Of a stretch of DNA of 64,000 bases, positions 12,047 through 23,503 are shown piece after piece. The DNA comes from Protopterus annectens (lineage: Eukaryota; Chordata; Ceratodontiformes; Protopteridae). The stretch covers positions 1,937,466,452 through 1,937,530,451 of the forward strand of contig NC_056735.1 of NCBI RefSeq assembly GCF_019279795.1, in the 5' to 3' direction. A model generated the notes under the pieces. That model searched no databases, was not told where the DNA came from, and saw only the letters and a list, made by a program, of their open reading frames with translations. Position 1 is the stretch's first letter. The number at the start of each line of letters is the position of its first letter. The position numbers were made by a program, and so were the translations under genes.

Positions 12047-12561
12047 TACTATCACAACTTGAAAACTGCATTGGTTGAGCGGCATGTGGTCGACTTGCAG
12101 TTTCCAAGTCAGCAGGCTATCGAACCAAAATCAATCAACTATACTACAGTGAACTGGTAGTGTAGGTCTATCATTTGGGTATGACATTGTGCAGAGAGGT
12201 CACGGTTCAGTGAGGAACAGGGAATTAGCACATTTCCTCACTATAGTGCAAGCTCAGAGTTTGTATATTATTGCTCAAGGGGTGTGGGGGGAGAAGACTC
12301 CCACATGGGGGTGTGAAGGGGGCGTAGTCCCCTGCAAAATAGTAGAATTAACATACCATTGACTGTAGTGTTCAACAGCATGTTAATGTGCATAGCAGGA
12401 GGTGAGTGATGTCACCTCCTGCTATGTTGAATACATTGAACCATGGTGGTCAATGTACTCATTTTCGCTTTGGTTAACTTTTCGGAATTTTGAAATTTGC
12501 ATTTTGAATCGACATTTTAAATGGTCGCCGGAAGCTGTTTTTAAATTCCAATAGTAAACCT

Positions 12562-12562
<1 letters not shown>
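12043..12562. mobile_element. Small inverted-repeat element (MITE-like) flanked by (TA)n
   Basis: The left end 'agtttactat' and right end 'atagtaaacct' are inverted repeats. Both ends lie directly in AT microsatellites, so a TA target is likely. The interior includes a perfect 15-bp palindrome arm pair at 12391-12405 and 12412-12426. No transposase-like frame. TIR bases resemble those of the 14123-14359 element (GGKTYTACTWT). Confidence 0.5.

Positions 12563-12564
<2 letters not shown>

Positions 12565-12627
<63 letters not shown>
12565..12627. repeat. (AT)n microsatellite
   Basis: About 63 bases of AT repeat between two elements that both show the 'ggtttactat' type of end. Confidence 0.95.
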
Positions 12628-12630
<3 letters not shown>

Positions 12631-13038
12631 TTTACTATCAAAATTGCAATGTGCACTTAGCAGAACCAAAACATGGAAAATGACAATACCATCCTGTCAG
12701 TAATGCTGAATGGAAGACACACTAAGTTCAAGATTCAACATGCCTGACTTCTGATTTTGAATGTAGGTGAGACTTTCTACATTTTTGCGGCCCCCACACC
12801 CTCTACAAATTAGATATACCAAATCCGACATCACACTACCGTGAGGAAAATAGTAGATGCCCCACTCCCCACTGTAACCCCGATCTCAACCACAATGCCG
12901 AATGCATAATAACGAATGCAGCTTACAGTTCATTGTTACGTATTCGGCATATAAGAATGCTGAATTCTGCCACCTTGGAACCTTGATTTCACCCAGATGA
13001 TACTCACACAAGTGCACTAACCTTGATTTCAGCCAAAT

Positions 13039-13041
<3 letters not shown>
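12628..13041. mobile_element. Possible second GGTTTACTAT-type element or fragment
   Basis: Starts with 'aggtttactatc' at the edge of an (AT)n tract and runs to the next (AT)n tract at 13042. No matching inverted end is evident on the right, so it may be a fragment. Non-coding. Confidence 0.3.
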
Positions 13042-13098
<57 letters not shown>

Positions 13099-13126
13099 CA
13101 CACATACATACAGAGAGAGAGAGAAT
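13042..13126. repeat. (AT)n followed by CA/GA-rich microsatellite
   Basis: AT repeat to about 13097, then 'acacacacatacatacagagagagagag'-type sequence (two short blocks). Overlapping open frames made of Ile-Tyr repeats are artefacts of the microsatellite. Confidence 0.9.
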
Positions 13127-13963
13127 GGAGGAATGGAGGTGTAGGAATTGTAGATGCACTACAGGCATAGGATGTCTTACAGAAAAGAAGAGCTTGGGGA
13201 GTTTGGTGATTTTTGTGTTGCTTGGCAATGCAATATTTTAGTTCATTCAACTTTTTTGTGGTACTGATTAAATGTGCATTGACATTCTTTGGATTCAATG
13301 CTTTATAACAAACATTTTATTTGATTTAAGTAAATGAGATGAAATTCTAGTTTTATTACAAAATTTAAGCATGTCAGTTAGAAAGCTATTTAAAGAAATG
13401 GCAATAAAAGGGCCTAGCTTAATATACATACATAATTTCATATATATTTAATAATGTGTCTCAGAGATGATTTAGTTAGCTTTCAGTGCATTAAGTGGGT
13501 ATTTCCAATAATAGCAACTACTGATTTTATGTATCAAGGCGAAGTAAAACCAGTGGTAGTATGTCGCATAATAAAAGTTGTGCAATGTTGATGACATTTT
13601 GTATTAGTCTGTGCCTGCTTCTGTTTAATAAATCTTTTATAATCATCAAAACTTAGTTAAACCATAGCTAGATGGTCAAAATAACTAAAGCCTAACATTT
13701 TAAAATATCTTTGATGTAGGTCATAATGTTGTGACAGTTATTTGCCCAAGAAGATAGAACTGCATATGCTTCAATGGTGTTATTTAATCAGTTTAAAATA
13801 AGGTTTATGATTCTTAAGGCAACTGATTGTGGAGTCCTGATATAAGAATAGTGTAGCTTGGATCTCTATTCTTATGTGCTAAAATTACAAATATTAGTTC
13901 AAATGAGAAGATGGGAATTACTAGGCTTTATGCTTGTTACTCTGAAAATGTATATAAGATATC

Positions 13964-14359
<396 letters not shown>

Positions 14360-14360
14360 T

Positions 14361-14417
<57 letters not shown>

Positions 14418-14430
14418 CACACACACACAC
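14361..14430. repeat. (AT)n-(CA)n compound microsatellite
   Basis: Mirror image of the 13965-14122 tract but shorter, lying on the right side of the central MITE. Confidence 0.95.
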
Positions 14431-15091
14431 CGGTATCTTATATACATTTTCAGAGTAACAAGCATAAAGCCTAGTAATTCCAATCTTCTCATTTGAACTA
14501 ATATTTGTAATTTTAGCACATAAGAATAGAGATTCCAGCTACACTATTCTTATATCAGGACTCCACAATCAGTTGCCTTAAGAATCATAAACCTTATTTT
14601 AAACTGATTAAATACCACCATTGAAGCATATGCAGTTCTATGTTCTTGGGCAAATAACTATCACAACATTATGACCTACATCAAAGATATTTTAAAATGT
14701 TAGGCTTTAGTTATTTTGACCATCTTTCTGCAAAGGTTAAAGCTAGCTATGGTTTAACTAAGTTTTGATGATCATAAAAGATTTATTAAACAGAAGCAGG
14801 CACAGACTAATACAAAATGTCATCAACATTGCACAACTTTTATTATGTGACATACTCCCACTGGTTTTACTTCGCCTTGATACATAAAATCAGTAGTTGC
14901 TATTATTGGAAATACCCACTTAATGCACTGAAAGCTAACTAAATCATCTCTGAGATACATTATTAAATATACATGAAATTATGTATGTATATTAAGCTAG
15001 GCCCTTTTATTGCCATTTCTTTAAATAGCTTTCTCACTGACATGCTTAAATTTTGTAATAAAACTAGAATTTCATCTCATTTACTTAAATC

Positions 15092-15273
15092 ATTCAAAAT
15101 ACTGAACACATTTTTAATGTGAGGGCAACCCCCCCAGCACCCCCTGCTAACTATATATACCAACTAAAAGATCGCACAACAGCAGGGAAAGGGCAAATTC
15201 CATTATTCAGTATTTTGACTGTTCAGTTTTTTGGGATTCAGTCTTTTGGTTTTTCAGTCTTCTGAAGTAGACC
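15092..15273. mobile_element. Partial second copy of the GGGTCTACTT MITE
   Basis: Matches 14177-14359 in direct orientation, starting at 'ttcaaaatactgaacac' inside the left TIR and ending in 'gaagtagaccc'. The first ~54 bp of the element are missing exactly where the right arm of the large inverted repeat ends. Confidence 0.7.
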
Positions 15274-15291
15274 CATCTATATGCATGTATG

Positions 15292-15297
<6 letters not shown>

Positions 15298-15363
<66 letters not shown>
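15298..15363. repeat. (AT)n microsatellite
   Basis: About 66 bases of AT repeat after the partial MITE, followed by a degenerate AT/GATA-rich stretch to about 15425. Confidence 0.95.
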
Positions 15364-15370
<7 letters not shown>

Positions 15371-16168
15371 TTACATAGACAGATATAGATAAAGATATAG
15401 ATACTGATATGGATATAAAATATATATTTAAAGAACACAACAATGCAATGCAGCTTGATAAGGATGAGTGCCTGAGATCTAACCTATACAAGTGATCTAC
15501 TTTAAAAAGCCCTTAAATATCTTGAACAGAAACATCTGAGAGGTCGCTTGATATAACTGTAATACTTTTGTTACACTGCTGTAGTCACCTAGGAAAATGC
15601 AGAGACATGCAATAAGACAACAATGTATGTTTAAGTGTGTCCAAAACTATTGCTGATTTGCAAGTGGGTCAGCATTCTATAATTTTTCTATGCATAGAGT
15701 ACTGTTTATTGTATATTTTCTTCAACATCAATATAGTTATAGGATCAATCAGCTGAGTTAACACCATCACTGTATTTTGTACTGACGTTTCTCTAAGTAA
15801 ATATCACTTTTCAAGGAATTAGCATGATATTGGTGTTTGCTGCTTCTAAACAGTAAGTCAAATTATACATTTTTTGCATGTAAAGTAAAGTGTGGTATCC
15901 CCCTTGCTTATACTGGTTATAATTCACACTATATGGTATGACAGAATAGCGCATTGTTGATTGGTATGATTTCCCAATAATTATTGATTTTTCAGCTTCA
16001 GAATGGCCTAAAATAAACAATTTAAAACCAATTAACTAAAAATATGATTTTTTCACATGTATTCCCAATGTATTTCCCCTTCCAGGATCACAGAACAAAT
16101 TTGATCCTGGCACGACCAAAGTAACTAATAACATCACTGCAATATTAGAAAAAGGGAAAAAGTGCAGT
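15364..16168. other. No recognisable feature
   Basis: AT-rich flank of the DIRS element. No coding or repeat signature noticed. Confidence 0.5.
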
Positions 16169-16169
16169 T

Positions 16170-16390
16170 GTGTAAAATCTTACCATGGCAGTAGATTTCC
16201 TTGCCTGCACTGCTGCAGTATTGTTAATTATATGGGATTCCCTGCTGCTGAAGCCTGACATCCAGCCAGTCTTCCAAAGACTTCTGAATGTAAAAGGTAT
16301 GCTGAACATCGTCATATGCAGCTTGTGTAATATAGGACATGAAGGTGACTTTCAGGAGGAACACCAGTACAAGGAACCCAAGAGGTAACG
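16170..16390 (+). repeat. DIRS inverted terminal repeat, left
   Basis: The sequence 'cactgctgcagtatt', then 'ctgaagcc' and 'ttccaaagacttctgaat' align with the reverse complement of 25690-25840, with perhaps three quarters of bases matching. Inverted terminal repeats without a target duplication are a DIRS hallmark. The outermost bases (ttgtgtaaaatcttacc) recur inverted in the internal complementary region. Confidence 0.7.
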
Positions 16391-16437
16391 TGTACATCCA
16401 GGAAGGTAAAAAACTAGGGGGATGGAGGGAGGGAGTG

Positions 16438-16545
16438 AGTACTGCAGCAGTGAAGGCAAGGACATCTACCATTACGGTAAGATTTTATACAGTCGTAGCA
16501 TGTCCTTACTTTCACTACTGCAGTATTCTTAACTATATGGGAGAG
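16438..16545. repeat. DIRS internal complementary region
   Basis: 16440-16490 is the reverse complement of the left terminus (cagtgaaggcaaggacat ... ggtaagattttatac). 16495-16540 (gcatgtcc ... gcagtattcttaactatatgg) corresponds to the right terminus in inverted sense. A short block complementary to both ends joined together is the signature of DIRS elements, where it is thought to guide formation of the circular replication intermediate. Its position just after the recombinase 3' end also fits. Confidence 0.7.
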
Positions 16546-16599
16546 TGCCAAAGCTCAAGAGGAAACCTTGAAGGAGGAAGGGACAGAAGAATCTCCTAA

Positions 16600-17695
16600 A
16601 AAAACATGAAGAAGAGAACTAGCAAAACCAGCCCTAGCTCTGCAGATACCATCCAACTTGTAGTGATTGGTAAAGGTATGCACAAAAGTCCAGGTAGCTG
16701 CTTCAAGAACAGAATTAGTATCTCAGCCTTTGAAAAAAGCACCAGAACTAGTCACAGCTCTAGAACAATGAGCCTTAATTGAAAAAAGAAGGCTCTTGCC
16801 ATGAAAAGTGTAACAAAAAGAAACAGCCTTAGAAACCCAAGAAGAAATAGTCTGCTTGGATACAGCAAGCCCCCAAGATCTAGGACAAAAAGAAACAAAT
16901 AACTGATGAGAATTTCTGATAGCCTTGGCCATATCCAAATAAACTCTAAGTTGTCTATGCATGTCCAAAGTATGCAGCACCCTCTCTCTGTCAGTTTGCA
17001 GACAGGTGTAAAAAGTAGTCAGATTAATAGACTGATTAAGGGATAACTCATTAACTACCTTCGGCATAAAAGAAAGGTTAGTGCACAAGGACACTCTGTC
17101 CTCATGAAAACTCAAAAAAGGAGGACGAGCCCTAAGGCCCTGCAACTCAGACACCCATCTGGCAGAAGTAAGCGCTAACAAAAGAATAGTCTTCCAGGAA
17201 CAATGTTGCAAAGAAGCTGAAGAAGTAGGCTCAAAGGGAGCCTGAGTCAGCTTCTCCAAAACAAAATTAAGATACCAGGGAGGAGGAACAGGCTTCCTGG
17301 AAAGTCTAATATGACGGACATCTTTAAGAAATTGTTCACCTCAAATCTAGTAGCTAAAGAAGGAGAGAAAGGCAGACAAGCAGAGATAGCTGATAGGTGG
17401 GCTTTAAAAGAATAGGCCAAACCAGTATTGAGCAACTCACACAAATAAGAGAGCACCAAAGGAGGATCCACAGTAAGTGGGTCCATGTTATTAGAGAGAC
17501 ACCAAAAAGAAAACCTCTTCCATTTGGATAAGTAGGATTTGCTAATTGTAGGTTTCCTGGCCTTCTGCAGGACTTCCAGCATTCCCTCAGAAAAAAGGTG
17601 CCTGTGAGTACTCAAAATCCTAACACCCATAGTGTCAGTTGAGGCATGGACAGGTGGGGATGGATAAGGGATCCATTGTGTTGTGTACATTCAGA
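16600..17695 (-). pseudogene. DIRS tyrosine recombinase, copy 1
   Basis: Minus-strand frames 17690-17247 (N-terminal core-binding part, with KPTISKSYLSKWKRFSFWC) and 17259-16723 (catalytic part) overlap with a frame change near 17250. The catalytic part has TSARWVSELQGL (first Arg), FVSFCPRSWGLAVS, and AHCSRAVTSS (His-x-x-Arg). A second frame change near 16722 moves the C-terminal segment TWTFVHTFTNHYKLD, with the nucleophilic Tyr near 16664, into another frame. The enzyme normally integrates circular DIRS DNA. All three copies share the first frameshift, so none can encode an intact protein. Copy 1 alone continues beyond the Tyr into the DIRS 3' part. Confidence 0.75.
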
Positions 17696-19527
17696 ATGTC
17701 TAATATGTTGGAAGACAACGATACATATCAAAAAGTTAGCAGAAATGAGATCAACCAAGCTTACACTAGGATCGATTGGTTGTTGTATGAATTTTTAATG
17801 GACGGGAGAATAGATCAACAAACTTACAATTTCATCTCAGTTGAATTCCCCATTACCCCATCCATATTTGGAATTCCTAAGATTCATAAAAACACGAACC
17901 ATCCTCCTTTTAGACCGATAGTGTCAGCTAAGGGATCAAAGACAGAACCAATAGCTGCCTACATAGATTTCAAGTGCAAGCCTATTATGAACTCTATTCC
18001 ATATATTTTAAAAGACTCTTGGCATTGTCTTGACATTATTAGGCAATTCACGACCACCTTTGATTTTAAAACAGAATTTCTAATGGCAACTGTAGATATT
18101 GTTAATTTATTCACGGTAATTCCTCATGAGCAAGGTTTGGAGATGTTTGAAGCATGTTTAAACAAATATAACTAAGAGAATGTCTCTGAAAACAGGATAC
18201 TCACTGAAATGCTAGAATTAGTACTAGAAAACAATTTTCTTTCTTTCAACAAAGAGCTTTTTAGACAAATCAAGGGGGTTTCCATGGGGGCTAGATGCGC
18301 CCCATTTATGCTAATTTGGTCCTTGCTTATTGGGAGTCAGAACATGTTTTCACAAGCATTTATTGGAAAAAGTTCTGTTATATTTACGCTTTTAGATGAT
18401 ATCTTAATTTTTGGAAAGGAACTGAAGATGAATTCAATGAATTTATTGACTTTTGTGTAAAACAACTGAGTTTTTAAGATTCACTAGTCATGTCTTTGTT
18501 AACAACATGAATTTTTTAGACATTACACTACGTTTGGATGACAACAAATTCCAGTCAGGGATTTATAGAAAGAAAACTTACTCGAATTCTTTTTTACATT
18601 TTGAGAGTTGTCATCCTACGCACCAAAAAAAGAATTTAGTTAAAGGACAAATGGTACGCTTTGTCTAGAATTGTGAGTGACGAATTAAAATTTGAAAATG
18701 AATTGGAGATACTTACTAATATGTTTTTGGCTAGAGGATATCCGATGAACTTCATTCAGGAAATAGGTAGGGAAATTATAATTAAAAGGAATACATCATA
18801 CAAACCTATCATTTCGCTAGCTACCAACATTACTACAAACAAGAACCAATCTACCTCAAGACATGATACTTTCATTTTACCTTTTAACTATAGTTCTCAA
18901 CAAATTGTTACTGCTATGCAAGAAACTTGGACTAGTATTATAGATTTAAGTCAAGATTTAAGAGAAATAATAGGTAACTCAGTTAAAATAACTTTTAGTA
19001 GAGGTAGAAATTTAAAGAATTTATTTGAACAGTACAAGAATTATGAAATGTTTAAAAATTCTAAAATGAACAAATGTGGAACATGCCACGCCTGTAGATT
19101 TATTAATGATGGCCCGTATTTGTATATTCACAATTATGTAAAGACAATTACATGTCCAGGGTTGTGCAATTGCAACACTCAAATGGTGGTTTATGTTGCA
19201 TCTTCCACAGCCTGTAATGCCTTTTATGTAGGTAAAACCATTAGAAAACTCAAGCAAAGAATTAGTGAACATTTACGAGATATAAAAAAGCACAAAACAA
19301 CTAGTGCTTTGTATAACCATAGTACTATTTGTTCCAATTTCAAAAAATTCATATTTTTTATCATTGACAGAATTTACCATCAAGAATTTAGTGGTGGTGA
19401 TGAAAAGATGATCTTAGAAGCCAAGGAATGCTTGTGGCAACTCAGATTAAATGCCACAGCCTTGCCTGGAATTAATGAACATATATCGATATCTAGTATA
19501 TTAAAGCTTAGATCTCAAATTATATAA
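17696..19527 (+). pseudogene. Penelope-like element RT/GIY-YIG, copy 1 (broken)
   Basis: Same product as the intact copy at 21668-23503, but split into four frames (to 18175, 18209-18460, 18453-18668, 18661-19527). The first break is a nonsense change (GAA to TAA at 18173-18175). Further breaks are single-base losses in homopolymers around 18300 (C run), 18369 (A run), 18389 (T run), 18411 (T run) and 18454 (T run), plus an inserted C near 18659. The homopolymer pattern resembles uncorrected long-read consensus error, so the apparent decay may be partly technical. It starts at the same truncation point as copy 2, next to DIRS sequence. Confidence 0.8.
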
Positions 19528-20627
19528 ATTTGTCATAAATATTAATCATTATTTTTTATACCTAATATTTATGTATACAAAAGATTTTTTTAATTATAAA
19601 AGATTTTTTTAAATACAAAATGTCTTTTTTAAATAATGAATTTTTAAAAATGAAATTTTGAATAACTTCGATAACTTCCTGACATTGTGAAAGTATTCGA
19701 TCATTTTAACAAGATTATTGATTAAGAACATCTATTTTACTATACTGTTTCATATGCATTATATATATGTATATATGTATATATTATTATTTTTATACAT
19801 ATGTTACAGTTAAATGAGTTTAGTATTCGTATTTCCTACGTAATAAGATTACAATTCGAAATTTCTGACTCTTTTGTATAAACATATAAAAACAATTTTC
19901 CCAAACAATTTTCCTTAAAAAATTTTTCAAAAGAATTTCTTTTAAAGTGTTACTAATTATTAAATGTATTTACTATTATTATTATTACATGGTATATATA
20001 TTATGTATAAGTTATTTTAACAAATTACTATTATTGTTTTTATATGTCTTGTTATATACTATTATAAAATTGTAGAACAACATGTATAAAAGCAAAAACA
20101 CAAATATATATTTATTCATATTAACAAATATTTATTCATATTACTTACTTATATTTATAACTATATTTATTATTCTATATATTTTTTATTCTTTACTTAT
20201 ATACAAATACAATTTGTTACATTGAGTAAAAACATTTGGCTTCACATTTAAATATTTAAATATTTAAAAATTTAAATATTTAAAGTCAGTGTTAATGGTA
20301 AGCTGACTGCCTTCTTGATTTTACGTACGTTTGTTTTACTTTAATTCTGGTTGTCTGTTCAATTAAACAATGTATCAATTCTGAGTAACAATTATTGTTA
20401 ATGAGGTGCAATTTAGGTTTTTATTTCACTATATAATGAAGTTAGTGGTGCACAATCATTACTCTGAAGATGCCCTGTTTGCCAGGGTGAAAGCGCTTAG
20501 TCCTTTTTGTTTTTACTATTATGTGCGGAATTGTTGGTGCTCTTCAATAAAGGATTGTTCTTTGCCAGGATCCAAGGTTCGTTGGTGTTCTTGTTACAAG
20601 TCTTTTTGCGTGAGGAGGATTACCATT
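19528..20627 (+). other. PLE copy 1 3' untranslated region
   Basis: About 1.1 kb, extremely AT-rich, with short palindromes such as 'aatatttaaatattt' near 20250. It ends with a hammerhead-like motif, AATAAA at 20546-20551, and the junction to DIRS at 'taccattcaacttg'. Repeated almost identically at 23504-24603. Confidence 0.7.
20457..20505 (+). ncRNA. Hammerhead-ribozyme-like motif in PLE copy 1
   Basis: The core box CTGAAGA (20464-20470, matches CUGANGA) is followed by a stem-loop (gccctg/cagggt, counting one G-T pair) and GAAA (20489-20492). A short self-complementary stem III 'agcgct' then leads to U and 'agt', which can pair with 'act' just before the core. One unpaired T between core and stem II departs from the consensus. 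PLEs of many eukaryotes are known to carry minimal type I hammerheads with very short stem III. Activity here is unproven. Confidence 0.45.
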
Positions 20628-21667
20628 CAACTTGTAGTGATTGGTAAAGGTATGCACAAAAGTCCAGGTAGCTGCTTCAAGAACAGAATTAGTATCTCAG
20701 CCTTTGAAAAAAGCACCAGAACTAGTCACAGCTCTAGAACAATGAGCCTTAATTGAAAAAAGAAGGCTCTTGCCATGAAAAGTGTAACAAAAAGAAACAG
20801 CCTTAGAAACCCAAGAAGAAATAGTCTGCTTGGATACAGCAAGCCCCAAGATCTAGGACAAAAGAAACAAATAACTGATGAGAATTTCTGATAGCCTTGG
20901 CCATATCCAAATAAACTCTAAGTTGTCTATGCATGTCCAAAGTATGCAGCACCCTCTCTCTGTCAGTTTGCAGACAGGTGTAAAAAGTAGTCAGATTAAT
21001 AGACTGATTAAGGGATAACTCATTAACTACCTTCGGCATAAAAGAAAGGTTAGTGCACAAGGACACTCTGTCCTCATGAAAACTCAAAAAAGGAGGACGA
21101 GCCCTAAGGCCCTGCAACTCAGACACCCATCTGGCAGAAGTAAGCGCTAACAAAAGAATAGTCTTCCAGGAACAATGTTGCAAAGAAGCTGAAGAAGTAG
21201 GCTCAAAGGGAGCCTGAGTCAGCTTCTCCAAAACAAAATTAAGATACCAGGGAGGAGGAACAGGCTTCCTGGAAAGTCTAATATGACGGACATCTTTAAG
21301 AAATTGTTCACCTCAAATCTAGTAGCTAAAGAAGGAGAGAAAGGCAGACAAGCAGAGATAGCTGATAGGTGGGCTTTAAAAGAATAGGCCAAACCAGTAT
21401 TGAGCAACTCACACAAATAAGAGAGCACCAAAGGAGGATCCACAGTAAGTGGGTCCATGTTATTAGAGAGACACCAAAAAGAAAACCTCTTCCATTTGGA
21501 TAAGTAGGATTTGCTAATTGTAGGTTTCCTGGCCTTCTGCAGGACTTCCAGCATTCCCTCAGAAAAAAGGTGCCTGTGAGTACTCAAAATCCTAACACCC
21601 ATAGTGTCAGTTGAGGCATGGACAGGTGGGGATGGATAAGGGATCCATTGTGTTGTGTACATTCAGA
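20628..21667 (-). pseudogene. DIRS tyrosine recombinase, copy 2
   Basis: Near-identical to copy 1 from the catalytic Tyr codon region to the N-terminal end. It is cut on the left exactly after 'caacttgtag' (codons for Tyr-Lys-Leu) by the PLE 3' end, and on the right after 'attcaga' by the PLE 5' end. Frames 21662-21219 and 21231-20803 carry the same frameshift as the other copies. An extra break comes from shorter C and A runs near 20846 and 20863. Confidence 0.75.
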
Positions 21668-23503
21668 ATGTCTAATATGTTGGAAGACAACGATACATAT
21701 CAAAAAGTTAGCAGAAATGAGATCAACCAAGCTTACACTAGGATCGATTGGTTGTTGTATGAATTTTTAATGGACGGGAGAATAGATCAACAAACTTACA
21801 ATTTCATCTCAGTTGAATTCCCCATTACCCCATCCATATTTGGAATTCCTAAGATTCATAAAAACACGAACCATCCTCCTTTTAGACCGATAGTGTCAGC
21901 TAAGGGATCAAAGACAGAACCAATAGCTGCCTACATAGATTTCAAGTGCAAGCCTATTATGAACTCTATTCCATATATTTTAAAAGACTCTTGGCATTGT
22001 CTTGACATTATTAGGCAATTCACGACCACCTTTGATTTTAAAACAGAATTTCTAATGGCAACTGTAGATATTGTTAATTTATTCACGGTAATTCCTCATG
22101 AGCAAGGTTTGGAGATGTTTGAAGCATGTTTAAACAAATATAACGAAGAGAATGTCTCTGAAAACAGGATACTCACTGAAATGCTAGAATTAGTACTAGA
22201 AAACAATTTTCTTTCTTTCAACAAAGAGCTTTTTAGACAAATCAAGGGGGTTTCCATGGGGGCTAGATGCGCCCCCATTTATGCTAATTTGGTCCTTGCT
22301 TATTGGGAGTCAGAACATGTTTTCACAAGCATTTATTGGAAAAAAGTTCTGTTATATTTACGCTTTTTAGATGATATCTTAATTTTTTGGAAAGGAACTG
22401 AAGATGAATTCAATGAATTTATTGACTTTTTGTGTAAAACAACTGAGTTTTTAAGATTCACTAGTCATGTCTTTGTTAACAACATGAATTTTTTAGACAT
22501 TACACTACGTTTGGATGACAACAAATTCCAGTCAGGGATTTATAGAAAGAAAACTTACTCGAATTCTTTTTTACATTTTGAGAGTTGTCATCCTACGCAC
22601 CAAAAAAAGAATTTAGTTAAAGGACAAATGGTACGTTTGTCTAGAATTGTGAGTGACGAATTAAAATTTGAAAATGAATTGGAGATACTTAGTAATATGT
22701 TTTTGGCTAGAGGATATCCGATGAACTTCATTCAGGAAATAGGTAGGGAAATTATAATTAAAAGGAATACATCATACAAACCTATCATTTCGCTAGCTAC
22801 CAACATTACTACAAACAAGAACCAATCTACCTCAAGACATGATACTTTCATTTTACCTTTTAACTATAGTTCTCAACAAATTGTTACTGCTATGCAAGAA
22901 ACTTGGACTAGTATTATAGATTTAAGTCAAGATTTAAGAGAAATAATAGGTAACTCAGTTAAAATAACTTTTAGTAGAGGTAGAAATTTAAAGAATTTAT
23001 TTGAACAGTACAAGAATTATGAAATGTTTAAAAATTCTAAAATGAACAAATGTGGAACATGCCACGTCTGTAGATTTATTAATGATGGCCCGTATTTGTA
23101 TATTCACAATTATGTAAAGACAATTACATGTCCAGGGTTGTGCAATTGCAACACTCAAATGGTGGTTTATGTTGCATCTTCCACAGCCTGTAATGCCTTT
23201 TATGTAGGTAAAACCATTAGAAAACTCAAGCAAAGAATTAGTGAACATTTACGAGATATAAAAAAGCACAAAACAACTAGTGCTTTGTATAACCATAGTA
23301 CTATTTGTTCCAATTTCAAAAAATTCATATTTTTTATCATTGACAGAATTTACCATCAAGAATTTAGTGGTGGTGATGAAAAGATGATCTTAGAAGCCAA
23401 GGAATGCTTGTGGCAACTCAGATTAAATGCCACAGCCTTGCCTGGAATTAATGAACATATATCGATATCTAGTATATTAAAGCTTAGATCTCAAATTATA
23501 TAA
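21668..23503 (+). CDS. Penelope-like retroelement protein (RT + GIY-YIG), 5'-truncated
   Basis: One uninterrupted frame of about 611 codons. It also stays open through 57 upstream bases of DIRS origin (to an ATG at 21611), so no native start is present; the ATG at 21668 is the first of PLE origin. Counting from 21611, RT motif A is LMATVDIVNLF (Asp near residue 152), motif B is GVSMGARCAP (about 213-222) and motif C is RFLDDILIFW (Asp 254/255). A Cys cluster CGTCHVCRF precedes the C-terminal GIY-YIG endonuclease, which starts near residue 518 with VVYVAS and FYVGKT and has a following Arg and Glu-rich region. PLEs use this pair of activities for target-primed insertion. The N-terminal part of a normal PLE protein is missing. 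It looks Neptune/Poseidon-like, but I did not assign a clade. Confidence 0.85.
   Translation: MSNMLEDNDTYQKVSRNEINQAYTRIDWLLYEFLMDGRIDQQTYNFISVEFPITPSIFGIPKIHKNTNHPPFRPIVSAKGSKTEPIAAYIDFKCKPIMNSIPYILKDSWHCLDIIRQFTTTFDFKTEFLMATVDIVNLFTVIPHEQGLEMFEACLNKYNEENVSENRILTEMLELVLENNFLSFNKELFRQIKGVSMGARCAPIYANLVLAYWESEHVFTSIYWKKVLLYLRFLDDILIFWKGTEDEFNEFIDFLCKTTEFLRFTSHVFVNNMNFLDITLRLDDNKFQSGIYRKKTYSNSFLHFESCHPTHQKKNLVKGQMVRLSRIVSDELKFENELEILSNMFLARGYPMNFIQEIGREIIIKRNTSYKPIISLATNITTNKNQSTSRHDTFILPFNYSSQQIVTAMQETWTSIIDLSQDLREIIGNSVKITFSRGRNLKNLFEQYKNYEMFKNSKMNKCGTCHVCRFINDGPYLYIHNYVKTITCPGLCNCNTQMVVYVASSTACNAFYVGKTIRKLKQRISEHLRDIKKHKTTSALYNHSTICSNFKKFIFFIIDRIYHQEFSGGDEKMILEAKECLWQLRLNATALPGINEHISISSILKLRSQII

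Noticed and set aside
16185-16599. Short frames at 16185-16388 and 16339-16599 as genes
   Set aside because: They overlap the DIRS inverted terminal repeat and internal complementary region. Their similarity to the 25639-25839 frame reflects the inverted repeats.
19021-19272. Minus-strand frame with CNCLYIIVNIQIR-type sequence (repeated at 22997-23248)
   Set aside because: Antisense shadow of the PLE GIY-YIG coding region.
20406-20756. 116-codon plus-strand frame (repeated at 24382-24732)
   Set aside because: It crosses the PLE 3' end and the antisense of the DIRS recombinase. The hammerhead-like motif and AATAAA lie within it, so coding is unlikely.
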